Both the position numbers and the translations under genes were made by a program. DNA of 64,000 bases, taken from JAJPHF01 sp035293805. GTDB taxonomy: Bacteria > Chloroflexota > UBA6077 > JAJPHF01. Below, piece after piece: positions 32,160 through 41,167 of the stretch (position 1 is the first letter of the stretch; each line of letters begins with the position of its first letter). Under the pieces are notes generated by a model. It made no database searches and was not told the DNA's origin. It worked only from the letters and a program-made list of their open reading frames with translations. The stretch is from NCBI GenBank assembly GCA_035293805.1, contig DATGMD010000020.1:39243-103242 (forward strand). The letters are read 5' to 3'.

Positions 32160-33262
32160 CGCTGATCCTGAACAACGACGAGATCGCCAGCGTGCTGACC
32201 ATGCCCGACTGCCTGGAGCGCCTGGAGGAGACGTACCGCGACCTGGGCGAGCACCGCGCGGGCAACCGCCTGCGCAGCGACCTGAGCGGCCCTGGCGCGC
32301 AGCCGAACGAGCGCTACATCTTCAAGACGATGGACGGGCTGGTACCGCGCTACGGCGTGGCGGCGCTGCGCCTGAACTCCGACGTGATCCGCTGGCAGGC
32401 CGGTCCCGCGGGCATCCGCAAGGACAAGCAGCCGCTGGCACCCGGCGGCACCTGGGTGGGCCTCGTGCTGCTGTTCAGCACGGCCACGGGCGAGCCGCTG
32501 GCGATCATGCCCGACGGCGTCATCCAGCGGCTGCGCGTCGGCGCGACGAACGGCATCGCCGCCCGCTACCTGGCGCCGCCCAACGCGGGCGTCTACGCGC
32601 TGCTCGGCGCGGGCTGGCAGGCGGGCGCCCAGGCACGGGCGATGGCCCAGGCGCGGCCGCTGCGCGAGATCCGCATCTATGCCCCCACGCGCGCCAACCG
32701 CGAGCGGCTGGCCGCCGAGCTGACCGACGAGCTGAAGATCGAGGTGCGCCCGGTGGACGACCCGCGGACGGCCGTGCGCGGGGCCGACATCGTGGGGATG
32801 GCCACGAACAGCGTCACCCCCGTCGTGGAGACGGATTGGCTGGAGCCCCACGCGCACGTCACCTGCGTGAAGGAGCTGGAGCTGGGCGAGGGCCTGCTGG
32901 AGCGATGCGACCTGGTGGTGGTTCACACGCGCCAGGGCCGCCCCGCCAACATCCTGATCGAGCACGGCGAGGAGCCGATCGTCGAGCACGACCCGCAACA
33001 GCTTCTCGCCGGCGACCTGCAAGCGGCGCGTGCCGCGCGCCACCACGACCAGGTGGACCTCAGCCGCCAGCCGGACCTGGGCGAGCTGGTGACGGGCCAG
33101 GTGACGCTGCCGCCGCCGGGGGGCATGACCTGCTTCGTGAACACCATCGGCCTGGGCGTGCAGTTCGCCGCCATCGGCGCGCTGGCGCTCGACCGCGCCC
33201 GCGAGCGGGGCCTCGGCCGCGAGATCCCGACCGACTGGCTGCTCGAGACCGTCCACCCCTAG
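32156..33262 (+). CDS. Ornithine cyclodeaminase/mu-crystallin family oxidoreductase
   Basis: A 368-residue NAD(P)-dependent enzyme. LILNNDEIASVLTMPDCLER is the usual start; FKTMDGLVPRYGVAALRLNS and GVIQRLRVGATNGIAARYLA are substrate-region motifs; VYALLGAGWQAGAQARAM is the Rossmann G-x-G-x2-(A/G) loop. Members deaminate ornithine, reduce imines such as ketimines, or dehydrogenate alanine-like substrates; the specific reaction cannot be told. It overlaps the preceding binding-protein gene by four bases. A Rieske oxygenase follows at 33441 on the same strand. Confidence 0.9.
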   Translation: MTLILNNDEIASVLTMPDCLERLEETYRDLGEHRAGNRLRSDLSGPGAQPNERYIFKTMDGLVPRYGVAALRLNSDVIRWQAGPAGIRKDKQPLAPGGTWVGLVLLFSTATGEPLAIMPDGVIQRLRVGATNGIAARYLAPPNAGVYALLGAGWQAGAQARAMAQARPLREIRIYAPTRANRERLAAELTDELKIEVRPVDDPRTAVRGADIVGMATNSVTPVVETDWLEPHAHVTCVKELELGEGLLERCDLVVVHTRQGRPANILIEHGEEPIVEHDPQQLLAGDLQAARAARHHDQVDLSRQPDLGELVTGQVTLPPPGGMTCFVNTIGLGVQFAAIGALALDRARERGLGREIPTDWLLETVHP

Positions 33263-33440
33263 AGAGGATTCACTATGCCACCGTCCGCCCCTGGCTCCCA
33301 GCCGGCGCCCGCCGTGGAGCGCGGGCGCCGCGTGGCCGGGGGTGCCTGCCGCGTCCCGCTTCGTCTATATTGACTGGGCCACACTGGACGCCACCACCGA
33401 GCGCCGTCGGCCGGCGTGTACCAACGGAGGGAAGCGCACC

Positions 33441-34613
33441 ATGACCGCGACGACGAACGGCGAGACCCAGCACACCGGCGCGAAGGTTACCCTGGACGAT
33501 TTCGTGCACGTCGGCCCCGGCACGCTGGCGGGGCGCTTCCTGCGGCGCTTCTGGCACCCCGTCTACCTGGCGCGCGAGCTGCCCGCCGGCTGGGCGAAGC
33601 CCGTCCGCATCCTGGGCGAGGACTTCACCCTCTACCGCGGCGAGAGCGGTACCCCCCACGCCGTTGCCTTCCGCTGCGCGCACCGGGGGACGCAGCTCTC
33701 GACCGGCTGGGTGGAGGGCGACTGCGTGCGCTGCTTCTACCACGGCTGGAAGTACGACGCCTCCGGCCAGTGCGTCGAGATGCCCGCCGAAGACCCGAGC
33801 TTTCCGCCGAAGGTGAAGATCCGCAGCTACCCGACCGAGGAGTACGTCGGGCTGATCTTCGTCTACCTGGGCGAGGGCGAGCCGCCGCCCCTGCCGCGCT
33901 ACCCCGAGCTGGAGGGCGAGGGGCTGCTCACCAACAGCAGCTACCTGCGCGAGTGCAATTACTACAACCAGCTCGAGAGCAACATGGACGAGCTGCACGT
34001 CGCGTTCGTCCACCGCGAGTCGGTGTTCAGCGACGTCGGCTTGAACGTGGACATCCCCGAGGTGAGCGGCGAGGAGACGGACTACGGCGTCGTGAAGTAC
34101 GGCAAGCGGAGCAACGGCATCGTCCGCGTGTCGCACTTCTTCATGCCGAACATCCTCTACATCAGCAGCTCGCCCGAGGACGAGGCGAGCGGCTGGTCGG
34201 AGCACATCGCCTGGCGCGTGCCGGTCGACGACTACTCGCACCGCAGCTTCCAGGCGAACCTGGTCCACGTCACGGGCGAGGCCGCGCGGCGCTACCAGGA
34301 GACGCAGCGGCAGCGCCGCGAGCAGCTCGCCGGCCTGCCGTCGGCGAACGAGGTGGCCGCGGCGGTGCTGCGCGGCGAGCTGCACACCGACGACCTGCGC
34401 GACCGGCCTGACGTGGTGGGCATCCAGGACAACGTGGCGCAGTGTGGCCAGGGCGTCATTGCCGACCGCGTACACGAGCGCCTGGGGCGCTCCGACGTGC
34501 TGCTGATCATGTTCCGCAAGATCTGGGAGCGGGAGCTACAAGCCCTCGCCGACGGCCGCCCGCTCAAGGAGTGGCGCCGCACGGAGCGGCTGGCGGTCAC
34601 CAGCGGCGTCTGA
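33441..34613 (+). CDS. Rieske non-haem iron oxygenase, alpha subunit
   Basis: A 390-residue oxygenase with Rieske ligands C79-A-H81 and C98-F-Y-H101 and the iron-site segment ESNMDELHVAFVH (D183, H186, H191). ATG 33441 is chosen because GGAGGGAAG precedes it. It lies 178 bases downstream of the cyclodeaminase homologue; TATATT at about 33365 in the gap could give it its own promoter. Like the other two Rieske proteins it has no reductase gene nearby. The three are clearly homologous but not recent duplicates. Confidence 0.92.
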   Translation: MTATTNGETQHTGAKVTLDDFVHVGPGTLAGRFLRRFWHPVYLARELPAGWAKPVRILGEDFTLYRGESGTPHAVAFRCAHRGTQLSTGWVEGDCVRCFYHGWKYDASGQCVEMPAEDPSFPPKVKIRSYPTEEYVGLIFVYLGEGEPPPLPRYPELEGEGLLTNSSYLRECNYYNQLESNMDELHVAFVHRESVFSDVGLNVDIPEVSGEETDYGVVKYGKRSNGIVRVSHFFMPNILYISSSPEDEASGWSEHIAWRVPVDDYSHRSFQANLVHVTGEAARRYQETQRQRREQLAGLPSANEVAAAVLRGELHTDDLRDRPDVVGIQDNVAQCGQGVIADRVHERLGRSDVLLIMFRKIWERELQALADGRPLKEWRRTERLAVTSGV

Positions 34614-34643
34614 TACCGAATCCGGAGATAGGGTTCGCCTACT

Positions 34644-34677
34644 CCCTCTCCCCCTGGGAGAGGGTCGGGGTGAGGGC
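34644..34677 (+). repeat. 34-bp dispersed repeat, copy 1
   Basis: Begins CCCTCTCCCCCTGGGAGAGG and ends TCGGGGTGAGGGC. The first part is an internal inverted repeat. It matches the copies at 55095-55128 and 55147-55180 except for one or two bases. It lies in the gap after the Rieske gene at 33441-34613. Confidence 0.8.
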
Positions 34678-34835
34678 ACGCCCCGCTACGCGAACCGCCC
34701 CGCCGGATCGGGTATGACCTTCGGCCAATCCGCCTCGCACCGCGCTGGCATGACCGTTGGCGTCGGGCTATAGCGGTTGCCGCTTGGGTGAGTGGCGGCC
34801 GGCGCCGGGGCGGCGGCAGTGGCACTGGCCGGATG

Positions 34836-34860
34836 CCGCGCCACAGGCCGCGGGCGGGCG
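34836..34860 (+). repeat. 25-bp dispersed repeat, copy 1
   Basis: A 25-base stretch beginning CCGCGCCACAGGCCGCGGGC is identical to 59971-59995. Neighbouring bases (CAGTGGC upstream) are also similar, so both may be cores of a larger degenerate intergenic element. It lies between the Rieske gene at 33441 and the gene ending at 34911. Confidence 0.75.
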
Positions 34861-34910
34861 GGACACCCGCCGCGCCGTCACCCTAGCGGCTCGCGCGCTC
34901 GGCAGGCGTG

Positions 34911-36329
34911 CTAGCCGCGGCCAGCTGGCCGCGGCACGCCGACCATCCCGCCACAGGCTTGCCGCATCATGTAGGTCTGCGGCGTAGCCCCGTACGCGGG
35001 ATCGCGTATCTCCACCTGGAAGCCGTACTGCGGGAAGAAGTCGCGCGCCGGCCGATTGCCCGCGTCGCCGTCCCAGTTGGGGACGACGTGGTCGTTCCAG
35101 GCGGTATGCGCGTGGCTGGGATTCTCGCCCATGGCGTCGAATTGCTCGAGCCCCGAGATGCCCACGAAGCCCACGACGGTATTCGCCGCTACTCGCCCGG
35201 TCAGTACGTCCGGGTCGACGTGGGTGAACGCGACGGAGTTGCCGTCGTCGAGCTCCCCGATGAGGGTGTACTGGGTGCCGCCTAGCGGCGACATCACGCT
35301 CGTCACCCGCCACTTGCCGGCGACGGGCATCGCCAGCGGCATGCGATGGCTGTTCGCGCACGGCTGCGTGGCGCTGCGCGGGTACCAGTCCGTCGCGTAG
35401 ATGCCTTCTGGGCTATTCGGCCAATGGCCCGTGAAGGCGAAGCCTTTCAGCACCTGGGTAATGGCCACCGGGTCGCCGAGCTTGTAGCTGATCGGCAGCG
35501 CCGTGGCCGACGGCGCCACCGTGGGCGTCGGCGGCGGGGACGGCGAGGCGACGGGGGTTGCCGTCAGGCTGGGCGGGGCGGTTGGGGACGGCAGGGGCGT
35601 GGGCACGGTGGTGGGCGGTGGGGGCTGCGTCGGTGTCGGCAGCACGGCGGTGGGCGACACTAGCGTCTTTGTCGCCGGGACCGCGGGCACGCCGAAGGCC
35701 GGCACCGCCGCGAACGCGGCCGGCGCCAGGGTCGCGGTGTGCGGCGGCGGGAGGGCAATGGCCGCTCGGGTGGCGGCGCTCGCAGCCCCGCTCGTGCCCG
35801 TCGGCACGGGCGAGAGAGCCGTCGGGGGGAGCGGGCCCCAAGCGACGGTGCCGCTCTCGGCTCGTCCCACCAGTGGCGGCGAGGTGGATGCGGGCGCCGC
35901 GCGCGTGGCGGCGGCGCTCGCGGCTCGCCCCTCCAGCGGCGGTGAGGTGGGCGTGGCCCGGCTCACCGTGGGGCTGGGCTGGAGGGGCGACAAGGCAACA
36001 GCGTACCGCGGCTCGCTCGGCAGGCTCGTCGCGGCCGCCGGGACGATCGCGGGGGCCGCCGGAGTCGCCACCTGGCTGTTCCGCTCGGGCGACCACACGG
36101 CGTCCGTCAGGCTGCGCAGCAGCCGCGGCCGCTCGTCCGGCGAGGTGTCGGCCTGGACCAGGAGGGTGCCCCCGAGCAGGAGCAGCAGCACGACCGCCAG
36201 GCCCGCCAGACCCAGGACCCGGTAACGCGGGGGGATCTCGGGGTAGGACGCGCGGCTGGTTACGGTATAGTGGCGCACGCGCGGCTCGTCCAAACGACGA
36301 GTCGCACGCCGGCCTTCGTCCGCGGTCAT
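34911..36329 (-). CDS. Membrane-anchored protein with Pro/Thr/Ser linker and M23-like C-terminal domain (tentative)
   Basis: A 472-residue protein. A basic cytoplasmic head (GRRATRRLDEPRVRHY) precedes one membrane helix (VLGLAGLAVVLLLLLGGTLL) near 40-60. About 220 residues of Pro/Thr/Ala/Ser linker follow, typical of wall-spanning regions. The C-terminal domain contains KWRVTSVMSPLGGTQYTLIG, NSVAFTHVDPDVLTGRVAAN and GENPSHAHTAWN, which recall lysostaphin-type (M23) folds, but the full H-x3-D ... H-x-H set is not complete, so catalytic activity is doubtful. ATG 36329 is the most reasonable start; ATG 36365 is possible. Confidence 0.7.
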   Translation of the reverse strand: MTADEGRRATRRLDEPRVRHYTVTSRASYPEIPPRYRVLGLAGLAVVLLLLLGGTLLVQADTSPDERPRLLRSLTDAVWSPERNSQVATPAAPAIVPAAATSLPSEPRYAVALSPLQPSPTVSRATPTSPPLEGRAASAAATRAAPASTSPPLVGRAESGTVAWGPLPPTALSPVPTGTSGAASAATRAAIALPPPHTATLAPAAFAAVPAFGVPAVPATKTLVSPTAVLPTPTQPPPPTTVPTPLPSPTAPPSLTATPVASPSPPPTPTVAPSATALPISYKLGDPVAITQVLKGFAFTGHWPNSPEGIYATDWYPRSATQPCANSHRMPLAMPVAGKWRVTSVMSPLGGTQYTLIGELDDGNSVAFTHVDPDVLTGRVAANTVVGFVGISGLEQFDAMGENPSHAHTAWNDHVVPNWDGDAGNRPARDFFPQYGFQVEIRDPAYGATPQTYMMRQACGGMVGVPRPAGRG

Positions 36330-36409
36330 TACCACAGCCCCCGAGGCGCTCGCGCCTCCCCGCATCCTACAACTTGACGTATGGCCGGGGCTAGTAGGCT
36401 GGCAGGCTT

Positions 36410-36458
36410 GACGTGAAAATTGCTGGCCGTGGCCGACACTCTTCACGTCGCCAGCAAT
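36410..36458. promoter_or_regulatory. Interleaved inverted repeats (A-B-A'-B')
   Basis: GACGTGAA (36410-36417) pairs with TTCACGTC (36442-36449), and ATTGCTGGC (36419-36427) pairs with GCCAGCAAT (36450-36458). The two pairs interlock, so they would form a pseudoknot or two exclusive hairpins. It lies in the 178-base gap between the divergently placed start at 36329 (minus) and the stop of the dehydrogenase gene at 36508 (minus). Confidence 0.45.
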
Positions 36459-36507
36459 GGGCGCTAGCGGGGGCCTGTGGCCGACGCGGACCTTCTATCG
36501 CGCGTCG

Positions 36508-37542
36508 CTACTCGCTCACGTACTCGCTCGCCTCCACCCCCAGCGTGCGGGCCAGGGCGGCCACCTCGGCCCAGACCGCATCGGTGATTTGCACGCCGCG
36601 GGCGAGCTGCTCGCGGCGAAGCCGGAAGGCGCGCTCGCCGGGGATCAGGACCTCGCGGGCGCCGGGCGCCAGCCGCGACGTCTTGAGGCGCGCGAAGTAG
36701 GCGCCCACCTCGCGCTTGAAGGCGGTGGGGTCGGTGTAGGCGGCGGGGTCGATCACGACGGCAAAGACGCCCCAGGGCAGGCGGCCGCTGGGGTGGGGCA
36801 CGGTGCCGGCGCCCGCGCCGGTGAGTAGACCGCCGAGGACCTCGACCACCAGGCCCAGGCCGTAGCCCTTGGCGCCGCCGAACGGCGCCAGCGCGCCGGC
36901 CAGCGCGGCGGCAGGGTCCGTCGTCGGCCGGCCGGCGGCGTCCACAGCCAGCCCCGGAGCGATCGGCTCGCCCCGCGCCAGCGCTTCCCGCAAGGCGCCG
37001 AGCGAGATCGCGCTGGCCGCCATGTCCAGCAGGAACGGCTCGCCCGCGCTCGGGATCGCGACGGCCAGGGGATTCGTGCCGATCTGCCGGTCCACGCCGC
37101 CGTAGGGGTGCATGCCGGCGTTGCCGCGCGTCACCAGCAGGCCGATCAGGTCCGCGCGCGCGGCTAGCTCGACGTAGTAGCCGGCCGCCCCGATGTGGCC
37201 GCAGTCGTACAGCGCCACGCTGGCCGTGCCCATCCGCCGCGCCCGCGCCATCGCCTCGCGCATCGCCGCCACGGTGGCGTATGGCCCGAGCGCGTGGTCG
37301 CCGTCCATGAGCACCGCCGCCGGACGCTCCTGGGCAAGGCGCGGCCGCGCGCCGACCCGCAGCACGCCCTGGCGCACGAGGCGGATGGCGTCGGCCACGC
37401 GCAGCAGCCCGTGCGACGTGTAGCCGCGCAGGTCCGCCTCGCAGATGGCGTCCGCGAAGGCGTCGGCCTCGGCGTCGGCGCCGCCCAGCGCGCGCACGAT
37501 GGCGCGCACGTAGCGCCGCTCGGCGTCCGCGGCCACGAGCAT
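36508..37542 (-). CDS. Malate/L-lactate/ureidoglycolate dehydrogenase family (LDH2/MDH2 type)
   Basis: A 344-residue NAD(P)-dependent oxidoreductase of the LDH2/MDH2 family, distinct from classic malate dehydrogenase. ICEADLRGYTSHGLLRVADA, HIGAAGYYVELAARADLIG, and IGTNPLAVAIPSAGEPFLLD are hallmark segments; GGAKGYGLGLVVEVLGGLLT follows. Members oxidise malate, sulpholactate, ureidoglycolate or similar 2-hydroxyacids. ATG 37542 has GGGGGAGG upstream. It ends the minus-strand pair with the small membrane protein gene at 37556, whose stop lies 13 bases upstream of this start. Confidence 0.9.
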   Translation of the reverse strand: MLVAADAERRYVRAIVRALGGADAEADAFADAICEADLRGYTSHGLLRVADAIRLVRQGVLRVGARPRLAQERPAAVLMDGDHALGPYATVAAMREAMARARRMGTASVALYDCGHIGAAGYYVELAARADLIGLLVTRGNAGMHPYGGVDRQIGTNPLAVAIPSAGEPFLLDMAASAISLGALREALARGEPIAPGLAVDAAGRPTTDPAAALAGALAPFGGAKGYGLGLVVEVLGGLLTGAGAGTVPHPSGRLPWGVFAVVIDPAAYTDPTAFKREVGAYFARLKTSRLAPGAREVLIPGERAFRLRREQLARGVQITDAVWAEVAALARTLGVEASEYVSE

Positions 37543-37555
37543 CGCGCCTCCCCCG

Positions 37556-37744
37556 CTACCAGAGGCCGCCATCGCCCACGAGGACGTAGAGGATCGGCCC
37601 GATGCCCCAGACGAGGCCGACCACACCCCAGACCAGCTTCTTGGTCGTGGAGAGGTCGGCGCGGCCGGCCAGGTTGATCCACAGGAGGATGACGGCCAGC
37701 GGGTGCAGAATCAGGGAGATGAGCACTTCCAAGAGCAGCTTCAT
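37556..37744 (-). CDS. Small two-helix membrane protein
   Basis: A 62-residue protein, almost all hydrophobic: MKLLLEVLISLILHPLAVIL, then a polar turn (GRADLSTTKK), then LVWGVVGLVWGIGPILYVLV. This resembles the PLDc_N/superinfection-type short membrane proteins, but the family is not certain. ATG 37744 has GGGAG at good distance. It is 13 bases upstream of the LDH2-like gene and may be co-transcribed. Function unknown. Confidence 0.7.
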   Translation of the reverse strand: MKLLLEVLISLILHPLAVILLWINLAGRADLSTTKKLVWGVVGLVWGIGPILYVLVGDGGLW

Positions 37745-37973
37745 GACGCTCCCTATTGCCGCCGGGCCGCGGCACGACCAGGCGGCACGGCGGGTACAGC
37801 GGGCCAGCATCCATGCTGGCTCGCCTGGGCTTCCCCCGATAATCTACCACCGGGAGCGCCCGTTGCAGCGGGGGGAGCGCGGTGCTATCGTTAGCCACCG
37901 CCGCGCCTGAGGACGCGTCGTGCGGGCCGCTGGCGGCGCGAGGGCCGCCCGGGGGACGGGAAGGGAGCGGGAG

Positions 37974-38816
37974 ATGCAAGCCACGATTCGCTACCTGGCC
38001 ATCGTCAGCCAGCAACCAGAGCGGCTCGCCGACTTCTACGTGCGCTACATGGGGCTCCGCGAGCTGACGCGCTCGCCCTCGGGCGAGATCTCCCTCACCG
38101 ACGACCTGTACAACCTCAGCATCCTGCCGTACCGCGACGGCGGCGACGCGCCGGGCCTGCACCACCCCGGCATCGCCATCGACGACCTCGACGAGCTGAA
38201 AGATCGCCTGCGGCGCTTCGCGCCCGACGTGGCACTGGAGCCGGAGCCGGGCGGGCCGCACTACGGCGACTTCCGCCTGCGCGACCCCAACGGCTACGCC
38301 GTCTGCGTCTCCACGAGCAGCTTCGGGCTGCCGCCCGCCGCGCCCCGGCGCCCGGCCATCCGCCACGTCGCCCTCTGCCAGCCCAACGGCGACGCCGTGG
38401 CCGACTTCTACGAGCAGGTGCTCGGCCTGGAGAAGCGCAACCCCAGCCGCTGGAGCTGGAACTTCCGCGCCTTGGGCGACGGCTTCACGGCGTTCACGAT
38501 CCTCGCCAGCGCGGAGGAGATGCGCGCCAACGGCCGCGAGGCGGGCATCGACCACTTCAAGCCCGGCCTGAACCACTTCGGCATCGAGGCTGCCAGCCCG
38601 ATCGAGGACCGCCTGGTGGGCCTACCGCCCGAGGCGCGCATCGCCAAGCGCCCCGACCGCGCCGAGTACTACCGCGTGTGGGACGTGGACGGCAACCACT
38701 TCGACCTGCGCGGCGGCACGGGCTGGCAGGAGGAGGGTGCCGGGCCGCGCATCGTGAACGCCGTGTGGGACGAGCGCGCCGCCGCGGCCACCCTCGGCCG
38801 CCCGAGCCGCGAGTAG
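37974..38816 (+). CDS. Two-domain VOC (vicinal oxygen chelate) protein, extradiol-dioxygenase-like
   Basis: A 280-residue protein with two consecutive VOC modules. Module 1 starts IRYLAIVSQQPERLADFYVR and ends with FRLRDPNGYAVCV. Module 2 starts IRHVALCQPNGDAVADFYEQ and ends VWDVDGNHFDL. Two-module architecture and size match ring-cleaving dioxygenases or glyoxalase-like proteins. Metal ligands expected as His/Glu are only partly conserved (HVALCQ, HFDLRGG), so ring cleavage is a guess. ATG 37974 has GGGAGCGGGAG upstream. Nearby oxygenase genes make a role in aromatic breakdown plausible. Confidence 0.85.
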   Translation: MQATIRYLAIVSQQPERLADFYVRYMGLRELTRSPSGEISLTDDLYNLSILPYRDGGDAPGLHHPGIAIDDLDELKDRLRRFAPDVALEPEPGGPHYGDFRLRDPNGYAVCVSTSSFGLPPAAPRRPAIRHVALCQPNGDAVADFYEQVLGLEKRNPSRWSWNFRALGDGFTAFTILASAEEMRANGREAGIDHFKPGLNHFGIEAASPIEDRLVGLPPEARIAKRPDRAEYYRVWDVDGNHFDLRGGTGWQEEGAGPRIVNAVWDERAAAATLGRPSRE

Positions 38817-38863
38817 TCACGCGCTAGGACTGGCCGCCGTCGTCGCGCCGCGCGGAGGGAGCC

Positions 38864-39991
38864 ATGCACCGTGTCACTCTGATCGGCAACCTGGCTAGCG
38901 CGCTGCTCCTCGGCGGAGTCGCCTGCGCCCCCGCCGGCCCCGCGCCCGCGGCCGTCCCGCCCGCGGCGGCCGCCGCGCCCGCGCCCAGCGACGCCGTGCA
39001 GCCGCTCGTGGACGCCGCGCGCCAGGAGGGCGAGCTGCTGCTCGTCTGGGGCGAGAACACGATGAGCGGCAGCGAGGGCGCCCAGCGCCTGGCCGCGGCG
39101 TTCAACGCGCGCTACGGCCTGAGCCTGAGCGTCCAGTTCACCCCCGGCCCCCCAATGCCCGAGGTGGCAACGCGGCTCATCCAGGAGTACAAGGCGCAGC
39201 GGCGGGCCTCGACCGACGTCTTCGTCGGTCCCGAGAGCGCCATCCGCGCGCTGGAGGAGGGCGACACGCTGGAGCCCGTCGACTGGATGAGCTGGGCGCC
39301 GCACATCCAGGACCCGCGCCTCATCGCGCCCGGCAACGTCGCGGTGGAGCTGATCTCCAGCACGATCGGCATCACCTACAACTCGGCGAAGCTCACGGGC
39401 GCGGCCGTGCCGACGAGCCTCCAGGACTTGCTGAAGCCCGAGTACAAGGGGCGCATCGCCTCCACGGTGTACGCCGCCATCTTCCCCGAGCTGGCCAGCC
39501 CCGAGCTGTGGGGCGAGCAACGGGTGCGCGACTACCTCAGGCGTCTGGCCGACCAGGTGGCGGGCCTGATCCGCTGCGGGGAGAACGAGCGGGTCCTGAG
39601 CGGCGAGTTCGACCTCTACGCGCTCGACTGCGGCAGCTACCAGGCCGACCTCGAGCGGATGAAGGGCCTGCCGCTGGCGCAGGCCGTGCCCACCGACGCG
39701 GCGCTGCTCTTCCATTGGTACGTCGGCGTGCCGAAGAACGCGGCGCACCCGAACGCCGCCAAACTGTTCATCGACTGGCTCCTCAGCCGCGAGGGCCAGG
39801 ATATCGTCTGGGAGACCCAGGCCGCGGACCACCATCTCGTGCCCGGCTCGAAGGTGGCGCCCCGGATCGCGCAGCTTCAGGCCCAGGGCGTCAAGTTCAC
39901 GGAGTTGAACCTGCAGTTCGCGGAGCGGGCCAACGCGGAGGAGCAAGATCGGCTCCGCACGGAGTTTCAGGCGATCCTACGGAAGCAGTAG
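38864..39991 (+). CDS. Extracellular solute-binding lipoprotein, family 1 (iron/polyamine type)
   Basis: A 375-residue lipoprotein with signal LIGNLASALLLGGVACAP and lipobox Cys near 21. The binding domain is of the type used for Fe3+, thiamine or polyamines: QPLVDAARQEGELLLVWGEN, STIGITYNSAKL, TSLQDLLKPEYKGRIAST and KNAAHPNAAKLFIDWLLSREG. It differs from the NMT1-type proteins of the window. It is followed after 12 bases by an amidohydrolase gene, then a cupin gene, all on one strand. No permease or ATPase gene is near. Confidence 0.9.
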   Translation: MHRVTLIGNLASALLLGGVACAPAGPAPAAVPPAAAAAPAPSDAVQPLVDAARQEGELLLVWGENTMSGSEGAQRLAAAFNARYGLSLSVQFTPGPPMPEVATRLIQEYKAQRRASTDVFVGPESAIRALEEGDTLEPVDWMSWAPHIQDPRLIAPGNVAVELISSTIGITYNSAKLTGAAVPTSLQDLLKPEYKGRIASTVYAAIFPELASPELWGEQRVRDYLRRLADQVAGLIRCGENERVLSGEFDLYALDCGSYQADLERMKGLPLAQAVPTDAALLFHWYVGVPKNAAHPNAAKLFIDWLLSREGQDIVWETQAADHHLVPGSKVAPRIAQLQAQGVKFTELNLQFAERANAEEQDRLRTEFQAILRKQ

Positions 39992-40003
39992 GGGAAGGAC
40001 GCC

Positions 40004-41158
40004 ATGGCGAAGAACGGGTTCCGGGTGTTCGACAGCGACATGCACCTGATGGAGCCGCCCGACCTCTGGGAGCGCTACATCGCGCCGGAGTTTCGGGCGC
40101 TGGCGCCGCGGGGGCACACCTCCGAGAACGTGCGCGACCTGGGCATTAGCTTCCCCGACGGCGAGCCCGGCGGCCGGCGGGTCGCCGGCACGCCGCACCG
40201 CGGTCGGAACTACGAGCGCAACCAGGCGATCTACCGCGACCACTCGCGGCGCGGCTGGACGCCTGACGTCCAGCTCGAAGCAATGGACGTGGAAGGCATC
40301 GACGTGGCGGTGCTGTTCCCCTCCCGCGGACTCAGCGTGCTCACTTACCCGGACCGGGAGCCTCGCTTCGCCGCTGCCATCGCTCGGGCCTACAACGACT
40401 GGCTGTTCGACTTCTGCCAGGCCAATCCTACGCGGCTGCTCGGCGCCGGCATGCTGTCGGTCTACGACGTCGCGGATGCCGTGCAGGAGACGCGCCGCGT
40501 GGTCGAGGAGCTAGGCTTTCGGGCGGTCTTCGTGCGGTCGAACGTCGTCAACGGCAAGGCCTGGCACGACCCCTACTATGAGCCGCTGTGGGACACGCTG
40601 GAGGAGCTGGCGGTGCCCGTCGGCTTCCACGAGGCCACGGGTTCGCGTGCGCGCCAGAGCGGCGAACAGTACGAGCCGAACTTCGGGCTGCGCCGGGTGT
40701 ACGCCCAGCCATTCGAGCAGATGCTCGGGCTGGGCAGCTTCATCGGCGGCGGTATCCTGGAGCGTCATCCCACGCTCAAGGTGGCCTTCCTGGAGGCCAA
40801 CTGTGCCTGGGTGCCGTGGCTGCTCTGGCGGTTCGACGAGAGCTACGAGCGCGAGGGCGACGTCTTCATGCCGGACCTCAAGATGGCGCCGAGCGAGTAC
40901 TTCAAGCGCCAGTGCTACGTCTCCATCGAGCCGGACGAGACGCCCGCGCGCCACATGATCGAGGAGTTCGGCGCCGACCAGATCGTCTTCTCCACCGACT
41001 ACCCGCACGGCGACTCGCGCTATCCCCACGCCGTGGACAGCTTCCTGCAGCTGCCCATCTCGGATGAGGACAAACGCAAGATCCTGTGGGACAACTGCGC
41101 GCGCTTCTACGCCGTCGCCGACGTGCCGCAGACGGTGGGGATGGGGGACAGGGGATAG
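40004..41158 (+). CDS. Amidohydrolase family 2 protein (ACMSD/LigW-like)
   Basis: A 384-residue TIM-barrel metal enzyme. FRVFDSDMHLMEPPDLWERY carries the first-strand D-x-D-x-H motif (D10, D12, H14), and FSTDYPHGDSRYPHAVDSFL is the late aspartate loop typical of this group. Relatives decarboxylate or hydrolyse aromatic acids and lactones. Substrate unknown. GGGGAAGG precedes ATG 40004, 12 bases after the solute-binding gene, so they form an operon; the cupin gene starts nine bases later. Confidence 0.9.
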   Translation: MAKNGFRVFDSDMHLMEPPDLWERYIAPEFRALAPRGHTSENVRDLGISFPDGEPGGRRVAGTPHRGRNYERNQAIYRDHSRRGWTPDVQLEAMDVEGIDVAVLFPSRGLSVLTYPDREPRFAAAIARAYNDWLFDFCQANPTRLLGAGMLSVYDVADAVQETRRVVEELGFRAVFVRSNVVNGKAWHDPYYEPLWDTLEELAVPVGFHEATGSRARQSGEQYEPNFGLRRVYAQPFEQMLGLGSFIGGGILERHPTLKVAFLEANCAWVPWLLWRFDESYEREGDVFMPDLKMAPSEYFKRQCYVSIEPDETPARHMIEEFGADQIVFSTDYPHGDSRYPHAVDSFLQLPISDEDKRKILWDNCARFYAVADVPQTVGMGDRG

Positions 41159-41167
41159 GAGGAAGGC

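Noticed and set aside
33275..33373. 33-codon mini-gene with GAGAGGA upstream, between the OCD-like and Rieske genes
   Set aside because: Short, low complexity (Pro/Arg/Ala) and without similarity; could be a leader peptide but I cannot support it.
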